Below, one piece after another: positions 9,741-18,406 of a stretch of 64,000 nucleotides of DNA. Source of the stretch: Agrobacterium larrymoorei (GTDB lineage Bacteria; Pseudomonadota; Alphaproteobacteria; Rhizobiales; Rhizobiaceae). Made by a program: the position numbers and the translations under genes. Every line of letters begins with the position of its first letter. Positions within the stretch are counted from its first letter, which is position 1. Below the pieces are notes generated by a model. That model searched no databases. It was given only the letters and a program-made list of their open reading frames with translations, and was not told where the DNA came from. The DNA is taken from contig NZ_JAAMFB010000013.1 of NCBI RefSeq assembly GCF_013322225.1, forward strand, positions 1 through 64,000, written 5' to 3'.

Positions 9741-11675
9741 TTGACGAATTCGGTGCCTAAAACAACGGTTGCCGAAAGGGCAAAACTCGTCCTTTCAAAA
9801 CCGTGGCAACGCTCCCCCGCCCGCCTTGCAAATGATCTCTACCCATTCTTAAACTTGGCTCTGGCCGCGATTTTGCTGATCGTCTGCATGGAGTGGATCG
9901 CGCGCGGCACGCTGCATGACGTAGGCGAGTTCCTCACCTCCTCAGCGCGTCCGGGGATGACCACGATCGCCGCAGTCGTTCTCGCGCTCATGGCACTCGA
10001 TGCGCTGTTCGGTCGATATTATCAGTCGTTGCTGGTTGCAGTTCCGCTGCTGGTCGTTCCGGCCTTCATTTCCAGTCAGAAGCAGCTTTATCTGTCGGAT
10101 CCGCTTTACCCGTCCGATCTTCTGTTCGGACGCCAGATCCTGCAACTGCTGCCGCCCATGCTGAAGGCGCAACCGGTGACCGGTGTTCTCGTCTTCGGCG
10201 GTCTGGCGCTCGCCATCGCCGGCTTTGTTTTCTTCTGGCTACTTTGCCGTAAACTTGCGCCGGTCATGGGATTGAAGTCGCGGCTGTGGCGCCTGTCGCT
10301 CGCCATTCCACTGCTGGCCGGGCTTGGTTCTTTGATGGAATATTCGCACTATTCCTGGGTTCGGGATCGCCTGAACATCATTCCCATGATGTGGGACCAG
10401 AAGGAGAACTATCGTCATAACGGCTTCGTCATGGCCTTCGCCTTCAACATTCCGATGGCAAATGTGGCAGCACCCGTAAACTACGGCGAAAACACGATTT
10501 CGGATATCGCCTCGGACGGCTCGGCCTTTGCCGTCAACCGCAGCGCGCGACCGGATGTCATCATGATCATGAGCGAGTCGCTGTTCGATCCGACCCGGCT
10601 GAAAGATATCGACTTTTCGAAAGACCCCATGCCGACGATCCGCGCACGGCAGTCCGGCAACGTCTTTTCGCCGGAGTTCGGCGGCATGACGGCGAATGTG
10701 GAATTCGAGGCGCTGACCGGTTTCACCAATGCCTTTCTGCCCTACGGCAGCATCCCCTATCAACAATATATTCGCCGCCACATGCCGTCGCTTGCCACCT
10801 TCTTCCGTGGCGAAGGCTATTCGGCGATTGCCATGCATCCGTTTCAGGAATGGTTCTGGAACCGCCGCGAGGTCTACAAGCACTTCGGTTTCGAGGAATT
10901 CCGCTCGGAAGAAACGCTGCCGCCCATGGAAAAGCGCGGCACTTTCGCGTCGGACGAAGCGCTGACCAAAGAAATCATGCAGACGGTGGATGCAGCGGAA
11001 AACCCGCTCTTCCTGTTTGCGGTCACCCTGCAGGGACACGGGCCCTATGAGCCAAACCGGTACGCGCAAAACGCCATTTCGGTCAACGGCAACCTGTCAG
11101 AGGGTGCCACACAGGCACTTTCGACCTACACACAGGGCGTTTCCGAAGCCGATGCCAGTCTCGCGAAACTGATGAAGTGGGCGAAGTCCCGCGAGCGCGA
11201 AACCGTTATCGTCCTCTTTGGAGATCATCTGCCACCCTTGGGACAGGCCTTCGTGGAAAGCGGATACATGCCCGACATGGTCGCCTCGCGCCGCGCCCCG
11301 CTGGAAACAATGAAAAAGGAGCATGAAACACCGCTCGTCGTCTGGTCGTCCAGAACCGGTGTTCAGAAAAAGCTCGGCACGATCAGCCCTGCCCTTCTGC
11401 CCTATCATGTTCTGAAGACCGCAGGTTTCGACGATCCGTTCTACACCGGCGTTCTCGGCAACGTGCAGAAATCCTACTCGGTCATCGACAGGCATATGCT
11501 GGTGAAAAAGAATGGTCAGGCGGTCCCAGACTGGGCAACCGCACCAGCGGACGTTTCCTCTTCGCTAAACGAATACCGGCTGCTGCAATTCGACATGATG
11601 TTTGGCAACCAGTTCGGCAAGGACCGTTTCTTCCCCGGTTTTACGTGGGTGAACAGCGAAGAACCGTCCGCCTGA
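9741..11675 (+). CDS. LTA synthase family/phosphoglycerol transferase-like membrane sulfatase
   Basis: The 644-residue protein has an N-terminal membrane domain of about five hydrophobic segments (about 35-210) and a C-terminal alkaline-phosphatase-superfamily domain. Seen are RPDVIMIMSESLFD (metal-binding Glu/Ser strand), GGMTANVEFEALTGF (candidate catalytic threonine) and ETVIVLFGDHLPPLG (metal-binding DH). The family transfers phosphoglycerol or phosphoethanolamine from phospholipids. In rhizobia a likely acceptor is periplasmic cyclic beta-glucan, as with CgmB/OpgB, but that is inference. The start is a TTG preceded by GGAG, the only start giving the complete first membrane segment. Confidence 0.8.
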   Translation: MTNSVPKTTVAERAKLVLSKPWQRSPARLANDLYPFLNLALAAILLIVCMEWIARGTLHDVGEFLTSSARPGMTTIAAVVLALMALDALFGRYYQSLLVAVPLLVVPAFISSQKQLYLSDPLYPSDLLFGRQILQLLPPMLKAQPVTGVLVFGGLALAIAGFVFFWLLCRKLAPVMGLKSRLWRLSLAIPLLAGLGSLMEYSHYSWVRDRLNIIPMMWDQKENYRHNGFVMAFAFNIPMANVAAPVNYGENTISDIASDGSAFAVNRSARPDVIMIMSESLFDPTRLKDIDFSKDPMPTIRARQSGNVFSPEFGGMTANVEFEALTGFTNAFLPYGSIPYQQYIRRHMPSLATFFRGEGYSAIAMHPFQEWFWNRREVYKHFGFEEFRSEETLPPMEKRGTFASDEALTKEIMQTVDAAENPLFLFAVTLQGHGPYEPNRYAQNAISVNGNLSEGATQALSTYTQGVSEADASLAKLMKWAKSRERETVIVLFGDHLPPLGQAFVESGYMPDMVASRRAPLETMKKEHETPLVVWSSRTGVQKKLGTISPALLPYHVLKTAGFDDPFYTGVLGNVQKSYSVIDRHMLVKKNGQAVPDWATAPADVSSSLNEYRLLQFDMMFGNQFGKDRFFPGFTWVNSEEPSA

Positions 11676-11752
11676 ACCGGGCAGCCAAGGAATTCCATTG
11701 AACTCTCGTCGCCCTTGCGCTTATCTCCTCCGTAGCCTTTCGGAGGAGATTC

Positions 11753-12286
11753 ATGTCGGCAGTTCCTGATTACATCGTGTCGCACTTCAAGCGCTCCTCG
11801 CGGACTATCGGAGAGATCGAAAAACGCATTCTGGAGGTCGCGCACCAGAAGCAGCTCATCTCCACAGACACCAATGCCGCTTTCTCGAAACACGCAAGCG
11901 TCGGCGAGCGGCTGGCGGATAACATCGCAAGAATTGGCGGCTCATGGGGCTTTATTATCGGCTTCATGGTTTTTCTGGTGGTATGGGCCATCGTCAATAC
12001 CGTGGTCCTGACGACCCGTGCTTTCTACCCCTTCGTCTTCCTCAATCTCATCCTCTCCATGCTCGCCGCCATTCAAGCGCCCATCATCATGATGTCGCAG
12101 AACCGGCAGGCAGCGCGGGATCGCTTCGATGCGGAAAAGGATTACGAGGTGAACCTGAAGGCAGAGCTGGAAGTGCTATCCCTGCACGAAAAGATCGACG
12201 TGAAGGTATTGGCCGAACTTGCCGCCCTGCGCCAGGAAATCGCCAGATTGCACGGCGCAAGTCAGTCTTCGCGAGAGCTTCCCTAA
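11753..12286 (+). CDS. DUF1003 membrane protein
   Basis: This 177-residue protein carries the DUF1003 core: a GERLADNIARIGGSWGFII lead-in, then two membrane helices (roughly FMVFLVVWAIVNTVVL and FVFLNLILSMLAAIQAPIIMM), then MSQNRQAARDRFDAEKDYEVNLKAE. The C-terminal part is a helical cytoplasmic extension with coiled-coil character. The biochemical role of the family is unknown. GGAGGAG precedes the ATG at a good distance. A rho-independent terminator follows at 12299-12326, so the gene ends its transcript. Confidence 0.85.
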   Translation: MSAVPDYIVSHFKRSSRTIGEIEKRILEVAHQKQLISTDTNAAFSKHASVGERLADNIARIGGSWGFIIGFMVFLVVWAIVNTVVLTTRAFYPFVFLNLILSMLAAIQAPIIMMSQNRQAARDRFDAEKDYEVNLKAELEVLSLHEKIDVKVLAELAALRQEIARLHGASQSSRELP

Positions 12287-12298
12287 TCTTCTTGCATC

Positions 12299-12326
12299 AG
12301 CCGCATATTCTTTTTGCGGCTTTTTC
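12299..12326 (+). terminator. Rho-independent terminator after the DUF1003 gene
   Basis: AGCCGCA (12299-12305) pairs with TGCGGCT (12315-12321) around a T-rich loop and runs into five T residues. Confidence 0.8.
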
Positions 12327-12519
12327 TGTGCTGGTTACGAATCCGTCAGATTTCTTCGCTACAGATTGACGCAGGCGTTTGTTGCATTGCACTCTGACCG
12401 GGTGCGAACACGAGAATCATTGTCGTGTCGCGAAAGCATCGTGCTTTTCGTCGCAACAACACCGGACGCAGGTCGCTCGGCATGCAATATGGCAATTCCA
12501 GTTCAGAGGGCATTTTTCC

Positions 12520-13965
12520 ATGAACCAGTACGATCTCATTGTTGTCGGCAGCGGCCCTGCGGGCAGACGCGCCGCCATTCAGGCCGCAAAGCTGGACAAG
12601 ACCGTTCTGGTTATCGAAAAAGGCAGCCGCGTCGGCGGTGTCTCTGTCCACACCGGCACCATTCCTTCGAAGACCATGCGCGAAACCGCGCTCAATCTCT
12701 CCGGCTGGCGCGAGCGCGGTTTTTACGGACGCTCCTACCGCGTCAAGGAAGAGATCAGCGCGGAAGACCTGCGCCGCCGTCTTCTCATCACGCTCAATCA
12801 TGAAGTCGAAGTGCTGGAGCACCAGTTTGCCCGCAACCGCGTTCAGCACATTCGCGGCAAGGCCAGCTTCGTTACCGCCGATACGCTGCAAATCACCAAG
12901 GAAGATGGCGAAGTCGTGCATGTCATGGGCAAGAGCATCCTGCTCGCAGTCGGCACACGCCCCTTCCGCCCGGATTACATGCCTTTCGATGGCAAGACGG
13001 TGATCGACAGCGACGAGTTGCTGGAAATCGAAAAACTGCCGCGCTCGATGGTCGTCATCGGTGCAGGCGTTATCGGTATCGAATATGCGACGATCTTCAG
13101 CGCACTCGATACAGCCGTCACGCTCATAGATCCGAAAGCGACGATGCTGGACTTCATCGACAGGGAAATCGTCGAGGACTTCACCTACCAGCTGCGCGAT
13201 CGCAACATGAAGCTACTGCTGGGTCAAAAAGCGGAAAAGGTGGAGCATACGCCGGAAGGCAAGGTCTCGGTCACGCTCGATAACGGCCGCACGATCATCA
13301 CGGAAATGGTCATGTTCGCCGCTGGCCGCATGGGCGCGACCGATACGCTGAACCTTGCCGCCGCCGGTCTCGAAGCAGACAGTCGTGGCCGTCTCTCCGT
13401 CAATCCGGAAACATTCGAAACGAAGGTGCCGGGCATATTTGCAGCCGGTGATGTGATCGGCTTCCCAAGCCTTGCTTCGACCTCGATGGAACAGGGCCGA
13501 ATCGCAGCCCGTGTCGCCGTCGGCGCCATCGGCATGGAGCCGCAGAAATATTTCCCATACGGTATTTATGCCGTTCCGGAAATTTCCACCTGCGGCCTGA
13601 CAGAAGAGGAAATGAAGGAACGCGGCATCCCTTACGAGTGCGGCATCGCCCGTTTCCGTGAAACCTCACGCGGCCACATCATGGGCCTCGATAGCGGCCT
13701 GCTCAAGCTCATTTTCTCTCTGAAAACACGCCGCCTGCTTGGCGTTCACATCGTTGGTGAAGGCGCAACGGAACTTGTCCACATCGGCCAGGCCGTGCTG
13801 AACCTCAAAGGCACCGTCGAGTATTTCGTAGAGAACACCTTCAATTATCCGACGCTCGCCGAAGCCTACAAGATCGCAGGCCTCGACGCATGGAACCGCA
13901 TGGGCGACATCAAGAAAAACGAAGAAACGCTGCAAGACCCTGCACCAAAAATCGCAAGCGCCTGA
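12520..13965 (+). CDS. sthA: Soluble pyridine nucleotide transhydrogenase (Si-specific NAD(P)+ transhydrogenase)
   Basis: The 481-residue flavoprotein belongs to the pyridine nucleotide-disulfide reductase fold: GSGPAGRRAA near residue 11 binds FAD, VVIGAGVIGIEYA binds NAD(P), and FAAGDVIGFPSLAS is the second FAD block. At the position where disulfide reductases have CxxxxC it shows HTGTIPSKTMRE, lacking both cysteines, as in SthA/UdhA. It equilibrates NADPH with NAD. The ATG at 12520 is taken because it immediately precedes the Rossmann strand; the longer frame from 12379 is unlikely coding. Confidence 0.93.
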   Translation: MNQYDLIVVGSGPAGRRAAIQAAKLDKTVLVIEKGSRVGGVSVHTGTIPSKTMRETALNLSGWRERGFYGRSYRVKEEISAEDLRRRLLITLNHEVEVLEHQFARNRVQHIRGKASFVTADTLQITKEDGEVVHVMGKSILLAVGTRPFRPDYMPFDGKTVIDSDELLEIEKLPRSMVVIGAGVIGIEYATIFSALDTAVTLIDPKATMLDFIDREIVEDFTYQLRDRNMKLLLGQKAEKVEHTPEGKVSVTLDNGRTIITEMVMFAAGRMGATDTLNLAAAGLEADSRGRLSVNPETFETKVPGIFAAGDVIGFPSLASTSMEQGRIAARVAVGAIGMEPQKYFPYGIYAVPEISTCGLTEEEMKERGIPYECGIARFRETSRGHIMGLDSGLLKLIFSLKTRRLLGVHIVGEGATELVHIGQAVLNLKGTVEYFVENTFNYPTLAEAYKIAGLDAWNRMGDIKKNEETLQDPAPKIASA

Positions 13966-13979
13966 TCTCTGGTTTTAGA

Positions 13980-14005
13980 GCGTTTCCTTGCCAAGCGGGA
14001 AACGC
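13980..14005 (+). terminator. Hairpin after sthA, possible terminator
   Basis: GCGTTTCC (13980-13987) pairs with GGAAACGC (13998-14005). There is no T-tract, so it may be a transcript-stabilising hairpin between the convergent sthA and 14046-14699 genes. Confidence 0.4.
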
Positions 14006-14045
14006 GCCAAGCACGGCAACGGCCTTCCACGGACGTTGCCAGCCA

Positions 14046-14699
14046 CTACCAGCGAATACTGTAACGCGCATTGACCGAGGGACGAAAGCGGTCTTCGTAT
14101 CCCTGGTTCAGCCGTCCCGTCACCGTCAAATGATCGCCGAACTTCTGCTCCACCGCCACACTGGAACTGAATTCATCGAATGTATCGCGGCTCGCTCCGG
14201 TCAGGATGAACGCCGTTCCGGTCGCCGAGCGGGTGAGCCGAAGCGACTGGGAAACGTCCAGCCCGCTCCACTGCTGCGCCGTGCCATCATAACGCATCGT
14301 CATATTCCGGTTGGCTTCCAGATCGAAATCCGGTGTTGCGATCCGTTTTTGCGAGGTCGTCATCGTCCACGCGCCTGAACCGCTAATCGCATTCATCAGC
14401 ACGCCTATGTCACCCGCAATCTTCACCCCCGGCAAATTGGCCGAAAGCAGCGTTACGTTGCCCCAGAATTTGACTGGGGTATCGACCACCGCGCCGGTCT
14501 CCGAGGCATTCATGCCCATCTCGAATCCCGCCCTGATCGGCGTCTCGGTGGGCAGCTTCGCGCCGATGCGGGCAGAATAAGACCGGTCGGAATTCTTGGC
14601 TGGAGCCCAGATCAGTCCCCGCTCCTGCCCTTTCACGGTCACAGGCTGCGCAAGTGCGATAGCTCCCACGACGAGAGCTCCCACGATCTTGATATTCAT
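14046..14699 (-). CDS. Secreted beta-strand-rich protein of unknown function
   Basis: The 217-residue product starts with a clear Sec signal (MNIKIVGALVVGAIALAQPVTVKGQ). The rest is made of alternating polar/hydrophobic stretches such as GKLPTETPIRAGFEM-like and NMTMRYDGTAQQWSG segments and ends in NARYSIRW, an aromatic C-terminus reminiscent of outer-membrane barrels. I do not recognise the family; an outer-membrane or periplasmic beta-barrel-like structure is an inference. GAGGAAGAG lies just before the ATG. The gene is convergent with sthA. Confidence 0.65.
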   Translation of the reverse strand: MNIKIVGALVVGAIALAQPVTVKGQERGLIWAPAKNSDRSYSARIGAKLPTETPIRAGFEMGMNASETGAVVDTPVKFWGNVTLLSANLPGVKIAGDIGVLMNAISGSGAWTMTTSQKRIATPDFDLEANRNMTMRYDGTAQQWSGLDVSQSLRLTRSATGTAFILTGASRDTFDEFSSSVAVEQKFGDHLTVTGRLNQGYEDRFRPSVNARYSIRW

Positions 14700-14893
14700 G
14701 TCTCTTCCTCAAGCTTTGAAAGGTCTGCCGTCCTTGGGAGGATAACGGCAAGCCTCGTTCTGGCTTTTTCGAGCGGCATCCTGTTCCAGACGTCACCCGG
14801 GATGGTTCGGCATCAGGCGCACCGCACCTCGACATGCCCGTCGCAATACCGCACCACAGCCAATCGTAAGGCTGTCGTCGCAGTTCGCTTAAT

Positions 14894-14989
14894 TCAGATC
14901 ATACGGGCACCGTGGCCACCGCCGATGACGCCCGCAAAAGAGATGAAACTGAAGGCCGAAGCCAGGTTGCGCTTGCTCGCAACGCTCAT
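14894..14989 (-). CDS. Candidate 31-residue small protein
   Basis: This minus-strand frame starts at an ATG directly after a run of six Gs (GGGGGG then C), a possible strong but very close ribosome binding site. It encodes a basic N-terminus (MSVASKRNLASAF), a short hydrophobic stretch (SFISFAGVIGGG) and the tail HGARMI. It resembles a tiny single-span membrane protein. It precedes the 14046-14699 gene on the same strand by about 195 bases. Nothing else in the interval explains it. The coding status is unproven, since a frame of this length can occur by chance. Confidence 0.4.
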   Translation of the reverse strand: MSVASKRNLASAFSFISFAGVIGGGHGARMI

Positions 14990-15226
14990 GCCCCCCTGAA
15001 AACACGAGGGGGCAAATCACTCACCAAAAAATGCCAGATGAACGGGAGATGAACAAGAGTTGACGCCGGAAAAAGTCGTCACGCACCGCTTTGTGATCGG
15101 GGAAGCCCGCTGGTTTTCATCATATCGGGCTTGAGCAGCGGCCGTACATTTAAAAAAAATGCATGTGGACAGAGTATCCATGGAGCGAGGACATTACCCT
15201 TCCACCGTCATCCTAGGGCTTGTCCC

Positions 15227-15529
15227 ACTGCTGTCCGGTTTAAATATTCAGGAATGATGCAGGGTATTGATTCCATGCATATTCTGTCCGTTCTCGTGAT
15301 TTTGGACATTAGCGGAAGACCGGCATGGGATAGGTGATTGGCACCATAGCCAAACCCACCGCCGTCATCCTCGGCCTTGAGCCGAGGATCCATTCACCTC
15401 TCAATGAATTCAAACGGTTGTGGATCCTCGGGTCAAGCCCGAGGATGACGGCAGTGGGGGCGGAGCCGTCGAGGCACCCTATCTGGGTAACGGTGCAGGA
15501 ACGCTCGTCAACGTAAACCGGACAGCAGT
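15227..15529. mobile_element. 303-bp MITE-like insertion with perfect 16-bp inverted ends
   Basis: The ends actgctgtccggttta (15227-15242) and taaaccggacagcagt (15514-15529) are perfect inverted repeats. They are flanked by an 11-bp direct repeat, gggcttgtccc, at 15216-15226 and 15530-15540. Removing the insert and one repeat restores tcctagggcttgtccctagg, the form seen almost intact at 52004-52030. An 11-bp duplication fits IS4-type transposases. No transposase is encoded, so the element is non-autonomous. It carries a second repeat pair at 15361-15452. Confidence 0.85.
15361..15452. repeat. Family B inverted repeat pair inside the MITE
   Basis: gccgtcatcctcggccttga... (15361-15391) faces ...caagcccgaggatgacggc (15421-15452), forming a ~92-bp palindrome with a short spacer. 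Related units occur at 41455-41490 and 52004-52094. The location inside the MITE implies a later, nested acquisition, or that the MITE carries this repeat as cargo. Confidence 0.75.
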
Positions 15530-15634
15530 GGGCTTGTCCCTAGGATCTAATCACGCTTCTGCGGATGCAACGTTGCAAATCCTCGAAACGAGTTACGAGC
15601 AAAAGGCCGGCTCTCTCTTCACACGGCCCGCAAC

Positions 15635-16165
15635 TCAAAACTCAGGAAACTCAAGCTTCTTCGTATCATATCCAAGCTCGCTCGCCTTCCGCACCATCGC
15701 CGCCAGCCTGGCTTTCGACGGAACACTCCGAGAATAAATCCACAGGTGTTCCAGGTCGGGCGTGCCGCTGATAAACCAGTTACGATCGGGCGATTTGTAC
15801 AGGACCCAATAATTAAACGTGATGAACAGAGGATAGCGGACCCGCAGCTTGGCATGCGTGGTCTCTTTATCCACCAGAGTGCCAAGTCCCTCGATCGTTT
15901 TAAGCTCGCCCTGCGGTGAGCCTTCCCGGCAACCGTCCTGCACGGCCACCTCGCCCGGAGCATTGCCCGGCTTATAAATCGTAAAGCCAGCCACGCATCC
16001 ATCCGTCAGCCGCATCGGCGTTCTGCCGATTTCCAGCCATTTGCCACGATAGTGAGATGAGTCGATCTTTGCCACGGACGGTTCGGCCTTCACTTCCGTA
16101 ACGAGGCAGGCGCTTAGGGCGCAAAAGGCAAGCCCGGCAGTGGCCAATCGTGTGAAACTCAGCAT
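15635..16165 (-). CDS. Lipocalin family lipoprotein (Blc-like)
   Basis: About 176 residues. The N-terminus has a lipoprotein signal with the lipobox LSAC (MLSFTRLATAGLAFCALSAC). The mature part has the lipocalin strands: SSHYRGKWLEIGRTPMR carries the G-x-W motif, and YWVLYKSPDRNWFISGTPD the second conserved region. It ends in a C-terminal helix SKARLAAMVRKASELG, as in bacterial outer-membrane lipocalins that bind lysophospholipids or fatty acids. GAGGAGG lies five bases before the ATG at 16165, which decides the start over an upstream ATG at 16207. Confidence 0.88.
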   Translation of the reverse strand: MLSFTRLATAGLAFCALSACLVTEVKAEPSVAKIDSSHYRGKWLEIGRTPMRLTDGCVAGFTIYKPGNAPGEVAVQDGCREGSPQGELKTIEGLGTLVDKETTHAKLRVRYPLFITFNYWVLYKSPDRNWFISGTPDLEHLWIYSRSVPSKARLAAMVRKASELGYDTKKLEFPEF

Positions 16166-16262
16166 GGCAGCCTCCTCAGCAAGATATGCTGCAAAAAACG
16201 CAATCACGCGCTGCCAGTTGCATCACCCAATGAAAACACTCGAATGTGATGTGGTCATCGGC

Positions 16263-16703
16263 TCAGGAAACCACCCGACCGTCGGGATACTCGGCAGGGC
16301 CTTTGATTTCGAGCACATTGCCGAATGGATCGCGTATGTAAAATGAGTGGCCCATGCCCCGCGAGCCGCCATGCAGAGCCTCACGATGGATCTCCACCCC
16401 GTGCTGCTCCAGATGGGAGCGCAGTGCCTCATGCTCGAAAGGCCCGGTGGCGATGCAGATGTGGTCTACGTTGCGCCCGCCCGCAACCGGGGGCGCGGCC
16501 TTCTGCCCGCCCGGATGCGTAATGTCCTAAAGCACGATCAGCGATGCGCCACACCAAACCTGCTCCATGCCAAGCGCGGGATAGGTATAGCCCGAACGGC
16601 ACCCAAGCACCTCGTGGTAGAAACGAAGTGCTTTCGGCATCTCATCCACAAGCAGAACGACATGATCGATACCCACCAGCGAAAATGGCACATTTGACGT
16701 CAT
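16263..16703 (-). pseudogene. VOC/glyoxalase family gene broken by a single amber stop
   Basis: One continuous reading frame of 147 codons gives a full glyoxalase-fold protein. It opens FSLVGIDHVVLLVDEMPKAL, has the second-module strand NVDHICIATGPFEHEAL and ends with HSFYIRDPFGNVLEIKG. At codon 59 (16527-16529) it carries TAG, in the context LIVL-stop-DITHPGG, where homologues usually have Q or another polar residue. No other lesion is seen, so it is a recent mutation, a sequencing error or a readthrough site. The gene is unrelated in detail to the VOC gene at 7254. Confidence 0.75.
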
Positions 16704-16842
16704 CAACGACCCTCCCAGGTTGAAGCAACATCAACCTCGAAATCGGGCGCAACGTCAAACGCAAAAGCGCGGGAAACGCAAAGTGCGATCAAGCCGAGAG
16801 CGGCAACCGTTCAATTCTGTGTCGGGGAAATTTGAACCCAAG

Positions 16843-16917
16843 TGGTACGCCCTAGGGGAGTCGAACCCCTCTTTTCAGAATGAAAATCTGACGTCCTAAC
16901 CGATAGACGAAGGGCGC
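16843..16917 (-). tRNA. tRNA-Glu (anticodon TTC)
   Basis: On the minus strand the 75-nt sequence folds as a cloverleaf: acceptor GCGCCCT with AGGGCGT, D-arm around TCTATCGGTTAGGAC, anticodon arm with TTC in loop ATTTTCATT, T-arm AGGGGTTCGACTCCCCT. The encoded CCA end (16843-16845) follows. The TTC anticodon reads GAA/GAG. Confidence 0.96.
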
Positions 16918-17361
16918 GTAACGCTTGTGGTGTGGCGCCCTTATAGTCAGACATTTCTGATCCGGCAAGCGGGAAATTGCATCTTTTTACAAAAAAATGA
17001 CAGCGCATCCCAAATCCCTTGGAAAACAAGGATTCTGCATTGAAAACAGTGTCTTATTTTGACGAGCGAGATGGGTTTGAACAGTCTTTTTCTTCTCGAA
17101 AAGCCGTTGCCCCGCCGGAATCGGCAATCGGAAAATAGCAGGCCCCAAGGCATAAAGTCCTCCGGCCAGACACGTTTTCTGCCCATGCTGCAGGACCTGG
17201 TGTGCATTTTTCGTTTTCATAAAAAAGCACCAATCGAAACACACAGTGGTGCCAGTTGGCTGCACGACATATAGGAGCCGCACTTCGACCAGACTATGCG
17301 TTGGCTTGCCAGGCAGGACACGATAAGAGCGGGCGAGATCCAAGAGTGTGAAGGGACGGGA
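16918..17361. other. Gene-free interval between tRNA-Glu and the diguanylate cyclase gene
   Basis: No protein-coding frame with a ribosome site was found. The stretch must contain the tRNA promoter (reading left) and the cyclase promoter (reading right). An imperfect hairpin around 17111-17133 (ccgccggaatcggcaatcgg) is the only local structure noticed. Confidence 0.4.
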
Positions 17362-18252
17362 ATGGAAACTGAACAGCTGCCGATCATCCAACGGTTCCAG
17401 ACGTCCCTGATTGCCAAGATTTTTCTCGTCTGCTTTGTCAGCGTCCACGTTCCTTTGATTGCGCTGGTTCTTTTCCTTGCCATAGGGTTCGAGCCCAGCC
17501 TTGTTTCCGTCGTGGTTCTGGTCCTTTTGGCCACGGTTGTCGGTACCGGCATCTGCCTGCTGGCGATCTGGCGGTTTATCCGCCCTCTCAATCATCTGGC
17601 GTCGGCGCTTAAGAAATATCCGCAGGAGAAGTCCGTCATGAGACTTCCTGCTGGCGGCAAGGACGAGATCGGCGTCGTCGCAGATGCAGCCAAATCGATG
17701 ATATTTCAGGTTGAAGAACTGACGAAGCAGCTCAAGCGTCAGGCGACCACGGATTTTCTGACCGGGCTCGGCAACCGTCGCTCGCTCACCGAACAGTTTC
17801 CCACCATCCAGTCGCAGGCGACGCGCACGCAGGAAATGCTGTCCGTCATTCTGTTCGATCTCGATAACTTCAAGAACATCAATGATGAGCATGGTCACGA
17901 TATCGGCGACAAGGTCTTGATGGTGGTCGGCGAAATCGTAAAGGATCATATCCGGCCTTACGATGTCGCTGCCCGGATCGGCGGAGAGGAATTCTGCATC
18001 ATCCTGCCGCGCACCACCGGAGAAGCCGCACTTGGTATCGCCGAGCGCCTGCGGACCGCCTTTCAGGCAAGCTATGTCGATCCGTTACCGCAAGGGCGCG
18101 TCACATGCAGCTTCGGCGTTATCGAGGCACGTACCAACGAAAAGCTTCAAAGGCTGCTGGCGCGCGCGGATGTCGCTCTTTACAAGGCAAAGGACGCGGG
18201 CCGTAATACGGTTATCGGCATGTTCGTGGAAAAGGACAGGGACCAGATTTGA
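17362..18252 (+). CDS. Membrane-bound diguanylate cyclase (GGDEF domain)
   Basis: About 296 residues. Two hydrophobic helices (FLVCFVSVHVPLIALVLFLAI and SVVVLVLLATVVGTGICLLAI) are followed by a HAMP-like linker (WRFIRPLNHLASALKK) and a C-terminal GGDEF domain beginning TDFLTGLGNRR. The active-site motif is GGEEF, a functional variant. An intact I-site, RPYD, lies five residues upstream, so product inhibition by c-di-GMP is expected. It synthesises c-di-GMP from two GTP. The ATG at 17362 follows gaagggacggga. An in-frame ATG at 17296 is possible but would add a charged segment without family resemblance. Confidence 0.9.
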   Translation: METEQLPIIQRFQTSLIAKIFLVCFVSVHVPLIALVLFLAIGFEPSLVSVVVLVLLATVVGTGICLLAIWRFIRPLNHLASALKKYPQEKSVMRLPAGGKDEIGVVADAAKSMIFQVEELTKQLKRQATTDFLTGLGNRRSLTEQFPTIQSQATRTQEMLSVILFDLDNFKNINDEHGHDIGDKVLMVVGEIVKDHIRPYDVAARIGGEEFCIILPRTTGEAALGIAERLRTAFQASYVDPLPQGRVTCSFGVIEARTNEKLQRLLARADVALYKAKDAGRNTVIGMFVEKDRDQI

Positions 18253-18406
18253 CCTATTGCGGCGAAGCGGCCTGCGGCGCACGTGAACGTCAGTCCACGA
18301 CGGGCATGTTCGAAACCTAAAGATTGCTGCACCGGCTTGATTTTTTGGCTTATCTGCCGCTATTAGCCAAAGCCATCAGCAATTTTTACCAGATGGTCGA
18401 CGCCTC

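Noticed and set aside
12379-12519. N-terminal extension of SthA
   Set aside because: The added 47 residues precede the FAD-binding strand and resemble nothing; the ATG at 12520 is at the family start.
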